The notes under the pieces: model-generated
Databases searched by the model: none
Told to the model about the DNA's origin: nothing
Seen by the model: only the letters and a program-made list of their open reading frames with translations
NCBI RefSeq assembly: GCF_016458305.1
Contig: NZ_JAEMHL010000008.1
Coordinates: forward strand, 1 to 64,000
Reading direction: 5' to 3'
Length of the DNA: 64,000 bases
Source: Geomonas anaerohicana
Lineage (GTDB): Bacteria > Desulfobacterota > Desulfuromonadia > Geobacterales > Geobacteraceae
Program-made: the position numbers and the translations under genes
In this document: one piece after another, positions 1 to 9,400 of the stretch
How positions within the stretch are numbered: position 1 is the stretch's first letter
How the letters are laid out: each line of letters begins with the position of its first letter

Positions 1-60
1 TTTCTTGGTCCCACCATCTTTGCCATTTCCGACACCTCCGTTTGGTTGAGGTGTCTACAT
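1..60 (-). mobile_element. Possible insertion-sequence end with start of a transposase
   Basis: On the minus strand the sequence begins TGTAGACACCTC, contains a 7-bp hairpin (GACACCT/AGGTGTC), then GGAGG and, 8 bases later, an ATG at 24-26 opening a frame (M-A-K-M-V-G-P-R-K) that leaves the window. A TG-starting terminus next to a well-spaced ribosome site fits the left end of an IS, and it lies immediately after the abrupt end of the neighbouring gene. The transposase itself is outside the window, so the family cannot be named. Confidence 0.35.
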
Positions 61-581
61 TAGCGGGGGAGCTTCCCGTCGGGGTTCTGGTTCGCGGTGA
101 GATAAGCGAGCGCATTGCCGGTAATCGTCGCATCGGCGTAACTGGTCGATCTCAGCGTTTGCAGAACGATGGCCGTGTCGAGGATATCGGTTTCATACCC
201 CGCGCCCCCTCCCCATGCCCCTTTCAACTGATCAAGGGCAGCGAGCAGTGAGTCGAGACTGCCGGTGCCGAGGCCGAGGGCTCTGATTCTTTCAGCGGTA
301 TAAGCCACCGACGGCGGCGCCTGTCCCTGAAGCCAGGAAAGGCCGTTCGCGTACGGCGTCCCGGCCGACTCGTTCAGCAGTTTCAGGGTATCGAGAGCAG
401 TAACGGTAGCCGCCGTAGCATCGACCATCGAAGAGCCGTTGCTCCACGTTCCGTCAACGCTTTGAGACGAAGCGAGGTAGGACACCCCGCTCGCAACCTG
501 CGGCAACTGGGCGTGGGCCACTGAAACCAGAAGAAAAACGCAGATACCTGCACAGAAGGAAAAAAAGTTACGACGTGCCAC
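60..581 (-). pseudogene. Prenyltransferase/squalene-cyclase-like repeat protein, 3'-truncated
   Basis: GTG start with GGAGG just upstream. Residues 1-24 form a Sec signal peptide ending in AHA, so the product is exported. The rest carries alpha-alpha toroid repeats of the prenyltransferase/squalene-oxidase type (SSQSVDGTWSNG near residue 40, GAWGGGAGYETDILDTA near 120, TANQNPDG at the end). Family members normally continue through several more NPDGSWG-type repeats; here the frame stops four codons after NPDG at an IS-like terminus. I infer a gene cut by insertion and do not assign a catalytic role; many secreted bacterial relatives are not known enzymes. Confidence 0.6.
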
Positions 582-773
582 ACGCCCTCCATAGGTAGAT
601 CATGTCAAACATTGAGAACTCTCGGTGCTCAGAGATTTCAACTCTTCACAAAGTAGACGCATGTTAGATTTCGAATCAGTTCTGCTTATAAAATGTCCAA
701 CTGACGGGGACGCTTACGCCTTAGCGTACTCGACCTGGAATCTAATACTCTTAAACCTGTTCCCATATGCCTT

Positions 774-1571
774 TCAGTTAATGCCAAATCGAACACTTCT
801 GATGACATCTTCTGGTTTCAGCCCATTAGCCTCTGTTTCTTTAGAGAAATATTTGTGATATATAAAAGAAATCTCCGCAATATCATTAATTGTCAAATAA
901 CCCCTTATTAAATCCATGTTGCCCTGCCCAAGTTCATCAAAGAAGCTCATAAATACTTTATGAATTAAATCGAAGTCTTTAACGTTTGTACAAAGTGAAT
1001 TGACTATGAATGATAATAATCTTGCTTCAGAAAAAGCGATGGTGATGATATTCCCATCGTCATTCTTTGGGTAGAGTATGGGTATTGTATCCATAGCAAC
1101 GGCTAGCTGCTTGGATTTAACTGCAATTATAATAACCTGAGCTAAAGTATCTTTATACTCTCTGTATTTACGTTTGCGCTTATACATGCTTGCTACTTTT
1201 TGTATCTTATCCAATGAATAGAGAAGCAAATCTACATTTTCCACACCTGTGAGGAACCAAGTGAAATAATACTCCATATACGAAAGGGAATAGGCAGCAT
1301 GGTCAGGTTCTAACAATTTAGAGATGTCGCGTCTGTCACCAGTTTCTTTTGCTATTTGGACGTAACGCAATCCTATAGATGCAAATTCCTTCGCCTTGTC
1401 GGCCATCCCGCAAAGAACTACCGCTGGAATAACGGAATAGAGGGATGCTGCAGTGCTGAAGCAGGCTTTCTTCTTCTCCTGGTACTCAACATCTAAAGTC
1501 CTTCTTTTTTCTAGCCCAGCAATCAATTGTACGAAGTTACTTTCGAACATTTCCCAATAGTTTGTTTTCAT
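774..1571 (-). CDS. Hypothetical helical protein, candidate immunity protein
   Basis: 265-residue protein with no recognised domain and predicted to be almost all alpha-helical. The ATG at 1571 is chosen over an earlier in-frame start because GGAGG lies about 5 bases upstream. It begins 30 bp after the RHS fragment whose C-terminus looks like a nuclease toxin, in the position where RHS cognate immunity genes normally sit. Codon use is clearly more AT-rich than the chromosome core, as is usual for toxin tips and their immunity genes. The immunity role is inferred from position only. Confidence 0.5.
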   Translation of the reverse strand: MKTNYWEMFESNFVQLIAGLEKRRTLDVEYQEKKKACFSTAASLYSVIPAVVLCGMADKAKEFASIGLRYVQIAKETGDRRDISKLLEPDHAAYSLSYMEYYFTWFLTGVENVDLLLYSLDKIQKVASMYKRKRKYREYKDTLAQVIIIAVKSKQLAVAMDTIPILYPKNDDGNIITIAFSEARLLSFIVNSLCTNVKDFDLIHKVFMSFFDELGQGNMDLIRGYLTINDIAEISFIYHKYFSKETEANGLKPEDVIRSVRFGIN

Positions 1572-1600
1572 ACATGCCTCCACTTGCAATGACACTTTGC

Positions 1601-3205
1601 TTACAGACCATTAGAAATAACAGCTGCCAAACCTATCTCTGATTGCAACAGTGACATATTAGCGGCAGTAATCCCGGCTATTTTGGGTACAAAAATTCTA
1701 ACTAATGAACTTACTGTTGCAGCGGCTATAACACTTGTTGTAGTTGAAGTAGCAGTTTGCCTCAACATGTGCCAATTATAGTCAAAATCATCATCTCCAT
1801 TGATCTGATATGATATCAAGCCACTCTCGGATTGACTTAGCCAATAAGTAATTGTTGCTTTACTATCTCCCATAAACGGTTCAGTTCTTTCCTCTGTAGG
1901 CCAGGAAGTTCCGAGCTTCATATCAAAGATTGAATGAAGACCAAATAGAAATCCGTATTTTGCCAATTGAGCAACCCCGGCTTCAGTTTGAGTGTAGGGT
2001 TTAATTTCATAATATTCTTTTTCTTTAGTATCTACCAAATCAACATATCCAGCACTAGCGATACCAGTAACAGCTGACAAATAATAATTACTAGTTGATG
2101 CATATGGACGATCTTTAAAGAACATGGCTGAGATATGCCTATGTGCAAGAATACCTCTGATCAATTGTGGGACCCAGCCTGTCAAATCCACATAATTAAT
2201 TGGATTGTTCAGCACATAACCATATTTATGGAGAGTAACTGGTGAGTAAAGATCGCCTGCATACATATCCACACTTGTAAATATTCCAACACGAGGCTGA
2301 TAATACCTCGCCCGCAGATGATAGAATCCAGTATTGGCGTCGTATCTCTGCCCGGTAAAGAGGAATGAATTTTCCGTCGTGCCGGTTCTGGAAATGAGAT
2401 TACCGAAGGCATCGTAGTCGAAGGCATCGGTGGCTTCTCCTGCTTCGTTCGTTAACTGCCTTGTTGAGCCCAACCCATCGAAGTGATACCAGGATGTCTG
2501 TTCTCCCCGCGTCATGCTGATGAGATCGTCCGCATAGGTGTAGGAGGCAATGACGGTTCCACCGAGTTTATACTCCGCCAATACCTGCGACAGGCTCCGG
2601 TTGGCATCAACCAGGTATCTGATCGTCCCTTCCGGGCCGGTGCTCTCGATCCGGTTGCCGTCGGCATCGTAGGCGTAGCTGAGGCTCTGTGTCGGCGTTG
2701 TCACCGTTACCAGGCGGTTGTCGTAGTCGTAGCCGTAGGTGGTGGTGCCGCTGACATCGGTTTTGTGCTCCAGGTTCCCGTTCAGGTCGTAGCTGTAGGT
2801 GATGCCGTTTTCGCTCAGCAGTTGATCGGTATCGTTGTAGGTGTAGTCGTTGCTGCCCACCGGCTGGCTGGAGTCGGCGTGGGTTTTGTTCTGCCGGTTG
2901 CCGACAGCGTCATAGGTGAAGTCGTTGGTGTAGGTCTGGACGATGCTGGGGTCGACGACATCTTCCTTGGTCAGGCGATAAAGATCGTCATACGTGTAAC
3001 GTCTGCTGATGCCGGTGGCTTCATCGATCCTGGTCCGGTTGCCGATGGGGCCGAGGGTGTAGGCATAGGAGGCAATCACCTGCCCAACGTTGCCTCTGTG
3101 GGTGAGCACGGAAAGGCGGTTGTTCTCGTCATACCCGGGACCGAGGGGGACGTTGTTGAGTTCGTTGAGTTCCCGCCTTAATGGGTTACGCTTAAGACAT
3201 GCCAA
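1601..3205 (-). CDS. Orphan RHS C-terminal fragment with PD-(D/E)XK-like toxin tip
   Basis: Only the last part of an RHS protein remains. YD repeats (YDENNRLS, YTYDDLYRL, YDLNGNLEHK, YDYDNRL) lead into the RHS core signature (GFYHLRARYYQPRVGIFTSVD) and a divergent hinge ending DLTGW at about 2170. The tip then carries GYVDLVD followed by YYEIKPYTQTEAG, the D...ExK arrangement of restriction-endonuclease-fold toxins. RHS homology starts at 3136; the first 23 codons (MACLKRNPL...) come from the adjacent RAYT element, so the 5' part of the gene was lost. Whether this fusion is translated is unknown. It may be a silent tip available for recombination with the complete RHS gene. Confidence 0.7.
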   Translation of the reverse strand: MACLKRNPLRRELNELNNVPLGPGYDENNRLSVLTHRGNVGQVIASYAYTLGPIGNRTRIDEATGISRRYTYDDLYRLTKEDVVDPSIVQTYTNDFTYDAVGNRQNKTHADSSQPVGSNDYTYNDTDQLLSENGITYSYDLNGNLEHKTDVSGTTTYGYDYDNRLVTVTTPTQSLSYAYDADGNRIESTGPEGTIRYLVDANRSLSQVLAEYKLGGTVIASYTYADDLISMTRGEQTSWYHFDGLGSTRQLTNEAGEATDAFDYDAFGNLISRTGTTENSFLFTGQRYDANTGFYHLRARYYQPRVGIFTSVDMYAGDLYSPVTLHKYGYVLNNPINYVDLTGWVPQLIRGILAHRHISAMFFKDRPYASTSNYYLSAVTGIASAGYVDLVDTKEKEYYEIKPYTQTEAGVAQLAKYGFLFGLHSIFDMKLGTSWPTEERTEPFMGDSKATITYWLSQSESGLISYQINGDDDFDYNWHMLRQTATSTTTSVIAAATVSSLVRIFVPKIAGITAANMSLLQSEIGLAAVISNGL

Positions 3206-4203
3206 GATCCGCCCGTATAGATATCGAAGGTCTGCTTCAGCATGTAATCGTCCGCGGCATCGAGAAAAGAGACATCTTCTACGATGACAAGGACAGGAGA
3301 GCCTTTCTCGACCGGCTCTCCCCGATGCTGCTCAAGACCAAGACCCAATGCCTCGCCTGGGCACTCATGTCAAACCACTTCCACCTCCTGCTCCGCCCCA
3401 CTCAAGGGAAGCTGTCTCAGTTGATGCGGCGCCTGCTGACTGGCTACGCTGTCTCTTTCAACCTTCGCCATCACCGCAGCGGCCACCTTTTCCAGAACCG
3501 TTACAAATCAGTCGTCTGCGACGAAGACGCCTATCTGTTGGAGCTCGTTCGCTATATTCACCTCAATCCTTTGCGAGCAGGACTCGCCCCATCCATGGAC
3601 AAACTTGACTCCTATAAGTGGAGCGGTCATGCCGTCATAATTGGAAGGAAGAAGTTTCCCGGGCAGAATGTCGATGAGGTGCTGCAGCTTTTCGCCAAAA
3701 ACAGCGCCGACGCAGTGACGAGGTATCGTCAGTTTGTTGCCGATGGGATAGCCTTGGGCAAAAGAGACGAGCTCGTCGGTGGTGGCCTCAAGCGTCATCT
3801 CAAATTATCCGCCTCTCGGGACTTTGAGGCCTATGACGAAAGGGTACTCGGCAGCGGTCAGTTCGTTGAGCAACTCTGGAGGGAGACACAGGATCTCACT
3901 CCTGTTGAAGCCAACCTGCCATTGGATGAACTAGCCGATCAAGTTGCAGCTGCATTTGGCCTTGAGACCGAGGCGTTGCGACATGGAAGCAAGCGCAAGG
4001 AACTCGCTAACGCACGTGCCGTCTTGTGCTATATTGCCACCAGAAAACTGGGCTATAGCGGCGTCAAGTTATCAAAGACCCTTGGTCTCTCCCCTTCAGG
4101 AATCGTCTTGGCAGCAAAAAGAGGTGAAGCCCTCTACAACAAAATGCCTATCCTGCATGTTATTGGCTGAATAAACTCAACGAACTCAACTACGTCCCCC
4201 TCG
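3137..4203 (+). mobile_element. RAYT-type transposable element, copy 1
   Basis: 1067-bp unit bounded by 30-bp inverted repeats (3142-3171 and 4174-4203) that match at 29 of 30 positions, around one Y1-transposase gene. The same unit, same length, recurs at 4901-5967. Shared sequence begins at GGGACCGAG and ends at CCCCCTCG in both copies; flanks differ completely. The revcomp of the right repeat contains the GTAG tetranucleotide typical of REP/RAYT systems. The element interrupts an RHS gene on its left. Confidence 0.75.
3199..4170 (+). CDS. REP-associated tyrosine transposase (Y1_Tnp / RAYT)
   Basis: 323 residues. The N-terminal half is an IS200/IS605-like Y1 single-strand transposase: MPRSARIDIEG, HVIVRGIEKRDIF near residue 15, MSNHFHLLLRPTQG (HxH metal site, about 57-70), and YLLELVRYIHLNPLRAG (about 113-129) with the candidate nucleophilic tyrosine. 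The C-terminal half has a DnaA-like helix-turn-helix (ANARAVLCYIATRKLGYS...KTLGLSPSG) found in many RAYTs. It sits 28 bp inside the left inverted repeat and fills the element. It differs from the second copy at only five residues, so both are recent and probably intact. Confidence 0.85.
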   Translation: MPRSARIDIEGLLQHVIVRGIEKRDIFYDDKDRRAFLDRLSPMLLKTKTQCLAWALMSNHFHLLLRPTQGKLSQLMRRLLTGYAVSFNLRHHRSGHLFQNRYKSVVCDEDAYLLELVRYIHLNPLRAGLAPSMDKLDSYKWSGHAVIIGRKKFPGQNVDEVLQLFAKNSADAVTRYRQFVADGIALGKRDELVGGGLKRHLKLSASRDFEAYDERVLGSGQFVEQLWRETQDLTPVEANLPLDELADQVAAAFGLETEALRHGSKRKELANARAVLCYIATRKLGYSGVKLSKTLGLSPSGIVLAAKRGEALYNKMPILHVIG

Positions 4204-4306
4204 CCATATTACTCAGAGATTTGGTCGGTCGCTAGCCGTTACCAAAGGTGGATTTTCACCACCAACTCATTGCCGGCTTTAACCGGCGCTTTCTACCTGT
4301 CCCCCT
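4204..4306. other. Junction segment with two small hairpins
   Basis: The 103 bases between RAYT copy 1 and the WG fragment code for nothing recognisable. They contain two perfect small inverted repeats, GGTGGATTTTCACC and GCCGGCTTTAACCGGC, of the kind found at the ends of single-strand transposing elements. The origin is not identified. Confidence 0.3.
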
Positions 4307-4969
4307 CTATTTTTTTCTCCAAATACACTCACCAGCTTTGTTAATGTAAAGATCTCCCTGCTCATCCCGAACCCACGCGACTCCGTGTGTGAATTCCCTC
4401 AATACAGTCAAAAATCTTTCTTTGATTACCACATTGCCTTCCGTGTCCATAAAACCGATTTTGTCACCGGTTTTAGCGAACCTACCCAGGCCTTCGAAGA
4501 AGCTTCCAAGGAAGCGAAGTGTAGGCTCGATGACCCAGTCGCCGCTCCTGTCTATAGCGCCAAAGAAATGATCCCGCTTCCTTTTTTCGCACGCGACGGC
4601 AAGTCCACATTGAAATGCAGACAGTGTCGTTAAGTACTTGAATGGGAGTACCTCCTTACCAGACGTGTCAATAAATCCGGTCAATTCAGCCTTACCAACT
4701 GTGAGATCAACTGCTGCAAGTCCCTCTGAGAATTCCCCTGATGCTGTGTATTTTGGAGCGATGGCCCAAGCACCGGTGATATCGCGGTAACCATACATGC
4801 CTGTTGATTCGTCACCTGCTGCAATTAAGCCATGCGAAAAAGCCGACATTCCTTTCGAGCCAACGCTTTCAATTATTATGTTCCCAGCAAGATCGATGTA
4901 GGGACCGAGGGGGACGTTGTTGAGTTCGTTGAGTTCCCGCCTTAATGGGTTACGCTTAAGACATGCCAA
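4307..4969 (-). CDS. WG-repeat protein fragment, 5' end replaced by RAYT sequence
   Basis: From about residue 24 onward this is a WG beta-repeat protein: repeats of the form YGYRDITGAWAIAPKY, TGFIDTSGKEVLPFKY, FGAIDRSGDWVIEPTL, IGFMDTEGNVVIKERF. These repeats occur in RHS-linked and other secreted or immunity-like proteins and bind partners rather than catalyse. The start MACLKRNPLRRELNELNNV lies inside RAYT copy 2 and is identical to that of the RHS fragment at 3205, so the authentic N-terminus is missing. Likely a non-functional relic. Confidence 0.6.
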   Translation of the reverse strand: MACLKRNPLRRELNELNNVPLGPYIDLAGNIIIESVGSKGMSAFSHGLIAAGDESTGMYGYRDITGAWAIAPKYTASGEFSEGLAAVDLTVGKAELTGFIDTSGKEVLPFKYLTTLSAFQCGLAVACEKRKRDHFFGAIDRSGDWVIEPTLRFLGSFFEGLGRFAKTGDKIGFMDTEGNVVIKERFLTVLREFTHGVAWVRDEQGDLYINKAGECIWRKK

Positions 4970-5967
4970 GATCCGCCCGTATAGATATCGAAGGTCTGCT
5001 TCAGCATGTAATCGTCCGCGGCATCGAGAAAAGAGACATCTTCTACGATGACAAGGACAGGAGAGCCTTTCTCGACCGGCTCTCCCCGATGCTGCTCAAG
5101 ACCAAGACCCAATGCCTCGCCTGGGCACTCATGTCAAACCACTTCCACCTCCTGCTCCGCCCCACTCAAGGGAAGCTGTCTCAGTTGATGCGGCGCCTGC
5201 TGACTGGCTACGCTGTCTCTTTCAACCTTCGCCATCACCGCAGCGGCCACCTTTTCCAGAACCGTTACAAATCAATCGTCTGCGACGAAGACGCCTACCT
5301 GTTGGAGCTCGTTCGCTATATTCACCTCAATCCTTTGCGAGCAGGACTCGCCCCATCCATGGACAAACTTGACTCCTATAAGTGGAGCGGTCATGCCGTC
5401 ATAATTGGAAGGAAGAAGTTTCCCGGGCAGAATGTCGATGAGGTGCTGCAGCTTTTCGCCAACAACAGCGCCGACGCAGTGACGAGGTATCGTCAGTTTG
5501 TTGCCGATGGGATAGCCTTGGGCAAAAGAGACGAGCTCGTCGGTGGTGGCCTCAAGCGTCATCTCAAATTATCCGCCTCTCGGGACTTTGAGGCATATGA
5601 CGAAAGGGTACTCGGCAGCGGTCAGTTCGTTGAGCAGCTCTGGAGGGAGACACAGGATCTCACTCCTGTTGAAGCCACCCTGCCATTGGATGAACTAGCC
5701 GATCAAGTTGCAGCTGCATTTGACCTTGAGACCGAGGCGTTGCGGCATGGAAGCAAGCGCAAGGAACTCGCTAACGCACGTGCCGTCTTGTGCTATATAG
5801 CCACCAGAAAACTGGGCTATAGCGGCGTCAAGTTATCAAAGACCCTTGGTCTCTCACCTTCAGGAATCGTCTTGGCAGCAAAAAGAGGTGAAGTCCTCTA
5901 CAACAAAATGCCTATCCTGCATGTTATTGGCTGAATAAACTCAACGAACTCAACTACGTCCCCCTCG
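4901..5967 (+). mobile_element. RAYT-type transposable element, copy 2
   Basis: Second 1067-bp copy with the same terminal inverted repeats as 3137-4203 and a handful of base differences. It truncates the WG-repeat gene. Just past its right end, three bases later, the last 66 bases of the element occur again (5971-6036). Confidence 0.75.
4963..5934 (+). CDS. REP-associated tyrosine transposase (Y1_Tnp / RAYT), second copy
   Basis: 323 residues with the same domain order as the copy at 3199-4170: Y1 nuclease with HFH metal motif (MSNHFHLLL), the YIHLNPLRAG helix and a C-terminal DnaA-like HTH. The five differences (KSIVC for KSVVC, FANNS for FAKNS, EATLP for EANLP, AFDLE for AFGLE, GEVLY for GEALY) are outside the metal and tyrosine motifs, so activity is not obviously lost in either. 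Two intact copies 0.7 kb apart suggest recent local transposition. Confidence 0.85.
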   Translation: MPRSARIDIEGLLQHVIVRGIEKRDIFYDDKDRRAFLDRLSPMLLKTKTQCLAWALMSNHFHLLLRPTQGKLSQLMRRLLTGYAVSFNLRHHRSGHLFQNRYKSIVCDEDAYLLELVRYIHLNPLRAGLAPSMDKLDSYKWSGHAVIIGRKKFPGQNVDEVLQLFANNSADAVTRYRQFVADGIALGKRDELVGGGLKRHLKLSASRDFEAYDERVLGSGQFVEQLWRETQDLTPVEATLPLDELADQVAAAFDLETEALRHGSKRKELANARAVLCYIATRKLGYSGVKLSKTLGLSPSGIVLAAKRGEVLYNKMPILHVIG

Positions 5968-5970
5968 CGC

Positions 5971-6036
5971 CTACAAAATGCCTATCCTGCATGTTATTGG
6001 CTGAATAAACTCAACGAACTCAACTACGTCCCCTCG
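5971..6036 (+). repeat. Extra copy of RAYT right end
   Basis: 66 bases repeat the sequence of 5902-5967 (tail of the transposase gene plus right inverted repeat), one C shorter in the C-run. It is a solo terminus, either the scar of a third element or a tandem duplication of the end. Confidence 0.8.
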
Positions 6037-6048
6037 CCCCCTGCCCCG

Positions 6049-6429
6049 TCACCTTTGCCCTGAAACAACTTGGTATCGCCAGTGCTCTTCAGTGGATAAG
6101 CTAGGCTCATATTTTGCTGACAGCAACTCGTCGATTGTTATGGTTTCATTGAAATCCGGATAGTCCCCAAAGCCGTCTCTGAAGTAAAAAACCTTCCCCT
6201 CACAGCTCTTGCTTATTAAATATGTAATAATTTTTCTTATTGATTCTCTTTCTTCGTTTTTTCCTAAAAAGAAACTAAGCACAATATAATATGAATTGGG
6301 GTTTGAGCTCGGAATGACTTCAACTGACTTATATATACCTGCTTGATGCCAAATTTCTGTTATTGCTAACTGAATTTCAGCTGAATCATTATTACTTGGC
6401 ATTATTTCGAATGTCACAACTGCACTCAT
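6049..6429 (-). CDS. Hypothetical small protein, candidate RHS immunity protein
   Basis: 126 residues (MSAVVTFEIMPSN...), soluble, mixed alpha/beta by composition, no family recognised. It follows the stop of the giant RHS gene by 20 bp on the same strand, the usual place for the gene that neutralises the RHS tip. Its AT-rich composition matches that of the RHS tip rather than the GC-rich RHS body. GGAGATAAACT precedes the ATG. The function is inferred from position only. Confidence 0.55.
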   Translation of the reverse strand: MSAVVTFEIMPSNNDSAEIQLAITEIWHQAGIYKSVEVIPSSNPNSYYIVLSFFLGKNEERESIRKIITYLISKSCEGKVFYFRDGFGDYPDFNETITIDELLSAKYEPSLSTEEHWRYQVVSGQR

Positions 6430-6449
6430 AGTTTATCTCCTGCTACTTT

Positions 6450-9400
6450 TTAAAAATTGTTGGATTCAGGCCATACTACAAAATGTTGGGCCATATTCGG
6501 TACCTTGTGATAGTGAATTGTGTATTTGTACCCTTGTGCTGCGTACATATCTAGCGCATGATAATCAACCCTAAACACCCACGGCTTATCGTTCTGATTG
6601 TACCTATTTACCAGCCTCACACCAATTACTCTTCCATGTGTACCACCAAAACCTGCCACCAATCCTGGGCCTGTTGGAGAAATGTTTGGGAAAAACCTCT
6701 CTTTGGTTGACGTTTTCCCAGTAGGCATCATAACCGCAACCTGCCACTTTGTCGGATCCTTTTTTTTATTTAGTTCTCTTTTGACCAAATTAACCGCGTC
6801 AAGTTGTCTTAGTGCATCAAAAGTTGAGCTTATTGCATCACTTCCTTCTAGATCTGTGTTCGTTTCTTCTATACTTGGAATAGCTGTTGTTATTGTTGAT
6901 TCCAGATTTGATGACGTTGTAGTGGCTTGTGTTTGGATCAGAAGTTCTCTTACTGATAAGGTGGCAATTGTTACAATTGTCAACCGGATCAAGTTGGCCT
7001 CTAAAATATCTTCAAGCATCAGCCCCGTTGGGTCGATTTTGTTAACTGGGTCTCCGCCCGAATACGCGTATTTATGGAGTGAGACAGGTACATAGGGGTC
7101 ACCGACAAAAGGATCAAGAGCCGTAAACCTCCCGGAAGATGGCTGATAATATCTTGCACGTAAATGATAGAACCCAAGACTTGGGTCATACTGTTGACCA
7201 TTAAAAAGGAAATCATTACTTGTTGTTCCGGTGCTGACAATAGATGCTCCAAAAGCATCGTATTCGTATTTGTCCGTATTTGTAGCAGTTGCATTGGTCA
7301 GTTGTCGTATCGAGCCAAGGCCGTCGAAATGATAGTAAAAAGTCTGACCGCCGCGACTCATGCTGATGAGGTTGTCGGCATAGGTGTAGCTGGCGGTGGC
7401 GCTGCTGTCAGCCTTATACTCTGCGATAACCTGCGATAACGATCGGTTCGTATCGACCAAGTGCCATGTGTCGCCTGCTGCAGTAGTTATCCCTACTCTG
7501 TTTCCATCGACATCGTAGTGATAAGCAACTGCGCCGGACAACGAAACCACATTCACCATCCGATCATCATAGTTGTAGCTGTAGGTCGTAGTCCCGCTCG
7601 CGTCGGTCTTGCTCGCAAGGTTGCCGTTTAGATCGTAGGTGTAGGTGATCCCGTTCTCGGTCAGGAGTTGGTCGGCGTTGTTGTAGGTATAGTCGGTCGA
7701 GACGGCAGGCTGCTCGTATGCGGCATAGGTTTTGTTCTGCCTGTTGCCTACGGCGTCGTAGCTGAAGTCGTTGCTGTAGGTCTGAGTGTTGGCGGGATCG
7801 ACAACCTGCTCTCTCGTGAGACGGTACAGGTTGTCGTAGGTGTATTGCCTGCTGATGCCGCTCAACTCGTCGATCTTGGTGCGATTGCCGGCCGCACCCA
7901 GCGTGTAGCTGTAGGAGGCGAAGAACTGCCCCGCGGGGTTCTTGTGGGAGAGGTTCGTCAGACGGTTGTTTATGTCGTAGGTGTACGCAACGCTGGTGCC
8001 GTTCGGATAGGCAAGGCCGGTACGGTTGCCGGCGGCATCGTAGGTGTAGGTCGTTACGTTGCCCTGAGGGTCGCGGACTTCCCTCAGCCTTCCGCCGCTG
8101 GTGTAGATGTAGGAGATGGTTCCAGCAAAGCTGGAAATGCTGCCGATGTTAGCGTTGGCGTTGTAGGTGTAGCCGATCCCCTTGCCGTCAGGGTTGGTCA
8201 CCTGGAGCAGGCGGTCGCGCTTGGTGTCGTAGGTGTAGCTGGTGGTGCCGCGCTTGTCGATTGCGGTAGCGCGCTTACCGGTGTTCGTGTAGCTGAACTT
8301 GACGGTGGAGCCGTCCGGGTACAGTCGGGTCAGCAGCCTTCCCTTAGAATCGTAGGCGTACTCTATCTTCTGTCCTTTGGCATCGGTCTTGGCGATCCGA
8401 TTCCCGGCCGCATCATAGCCGTAGCTCTCGACGCCGCCATTGGGCATCGTCTTCGACGCCATACGGTTCTGAGCATCGAAGGTAAAGGTGGTGCGGTTGC
8501 CTCTGGCGTCGACAATGGCGGTCCTGTTGTTGTTCAGGTCGTACTCATAGCGGGTGATGCCGGCCATGGCATCGGTGACACTCGCCAAGTTCCCGCTGGC
8601 ATCGTAGCTGAATTGAGTGGTAATCCCAGCCGCATCCGTCTCGGATGCCTTTCTCCCCAGTTCGTCGTAAGCGACCGTGGTCTTTTGACCGCCGGGAAGG
8701 ATGGTTGCGGTCAACCGATTGAGGGCATCGTACACGAAACTGGTGGCATGGCCGTTGGCGTCGATCTGCTTCACCTGATTGCCATTGCCGTCGTACTCGA
8801 AGCTGGTGGCATGCCCCTCCGGATCTATGGTCTTCACCATCCTGCCGAGGATGTCGTACTCCTTGGTGGTGACGTTGCCCAAAGCATCGGTGACGCTGGT
8901 CTGACGCCCGGCTGCATCGTAGCCGTAAAGCTTCGTGGTCTCATCGGGATAGATGGTCTTGACCAACTGCTTGTTGGCGTTGTAGACGCTGGTGGTGACC
9001 CGGCCGAGTTGGTCGGTGCTGGTGACGCGGTTGCCTTCGGCGTCGTAACCGGCCTTGGTTGAGGTGCCATCCGCGTGCTTGGTCTCAATCAGCCTGTTTG
9101 CCGAGTCGTAGACGTAGGAAGTGACCAGGCCAAGAGGACTGGTCTCGGCAACCTTGTTCCCTGCCTTGTCGTACTCGTATTTCGTGGTGATTCCCGGAGC
9201 ACTGGTTGTGGCAAGAAGCCTGCCGTTGGCGTCATAGGTATTGGTCCTGACGTTGCCCCGCGGATCGGTCTCGGTGAGTTTGTTCCCCCTGCTGTCATAG
9301 ACGTAGGTCGTGACGGCACCGGACGCGGTGGTCTGCCTGGTCATGTTCCCATAGCTGTCGTATTCGTAGCTCGTGGTGTGGTTCAGAGCATCCGTCGTCG

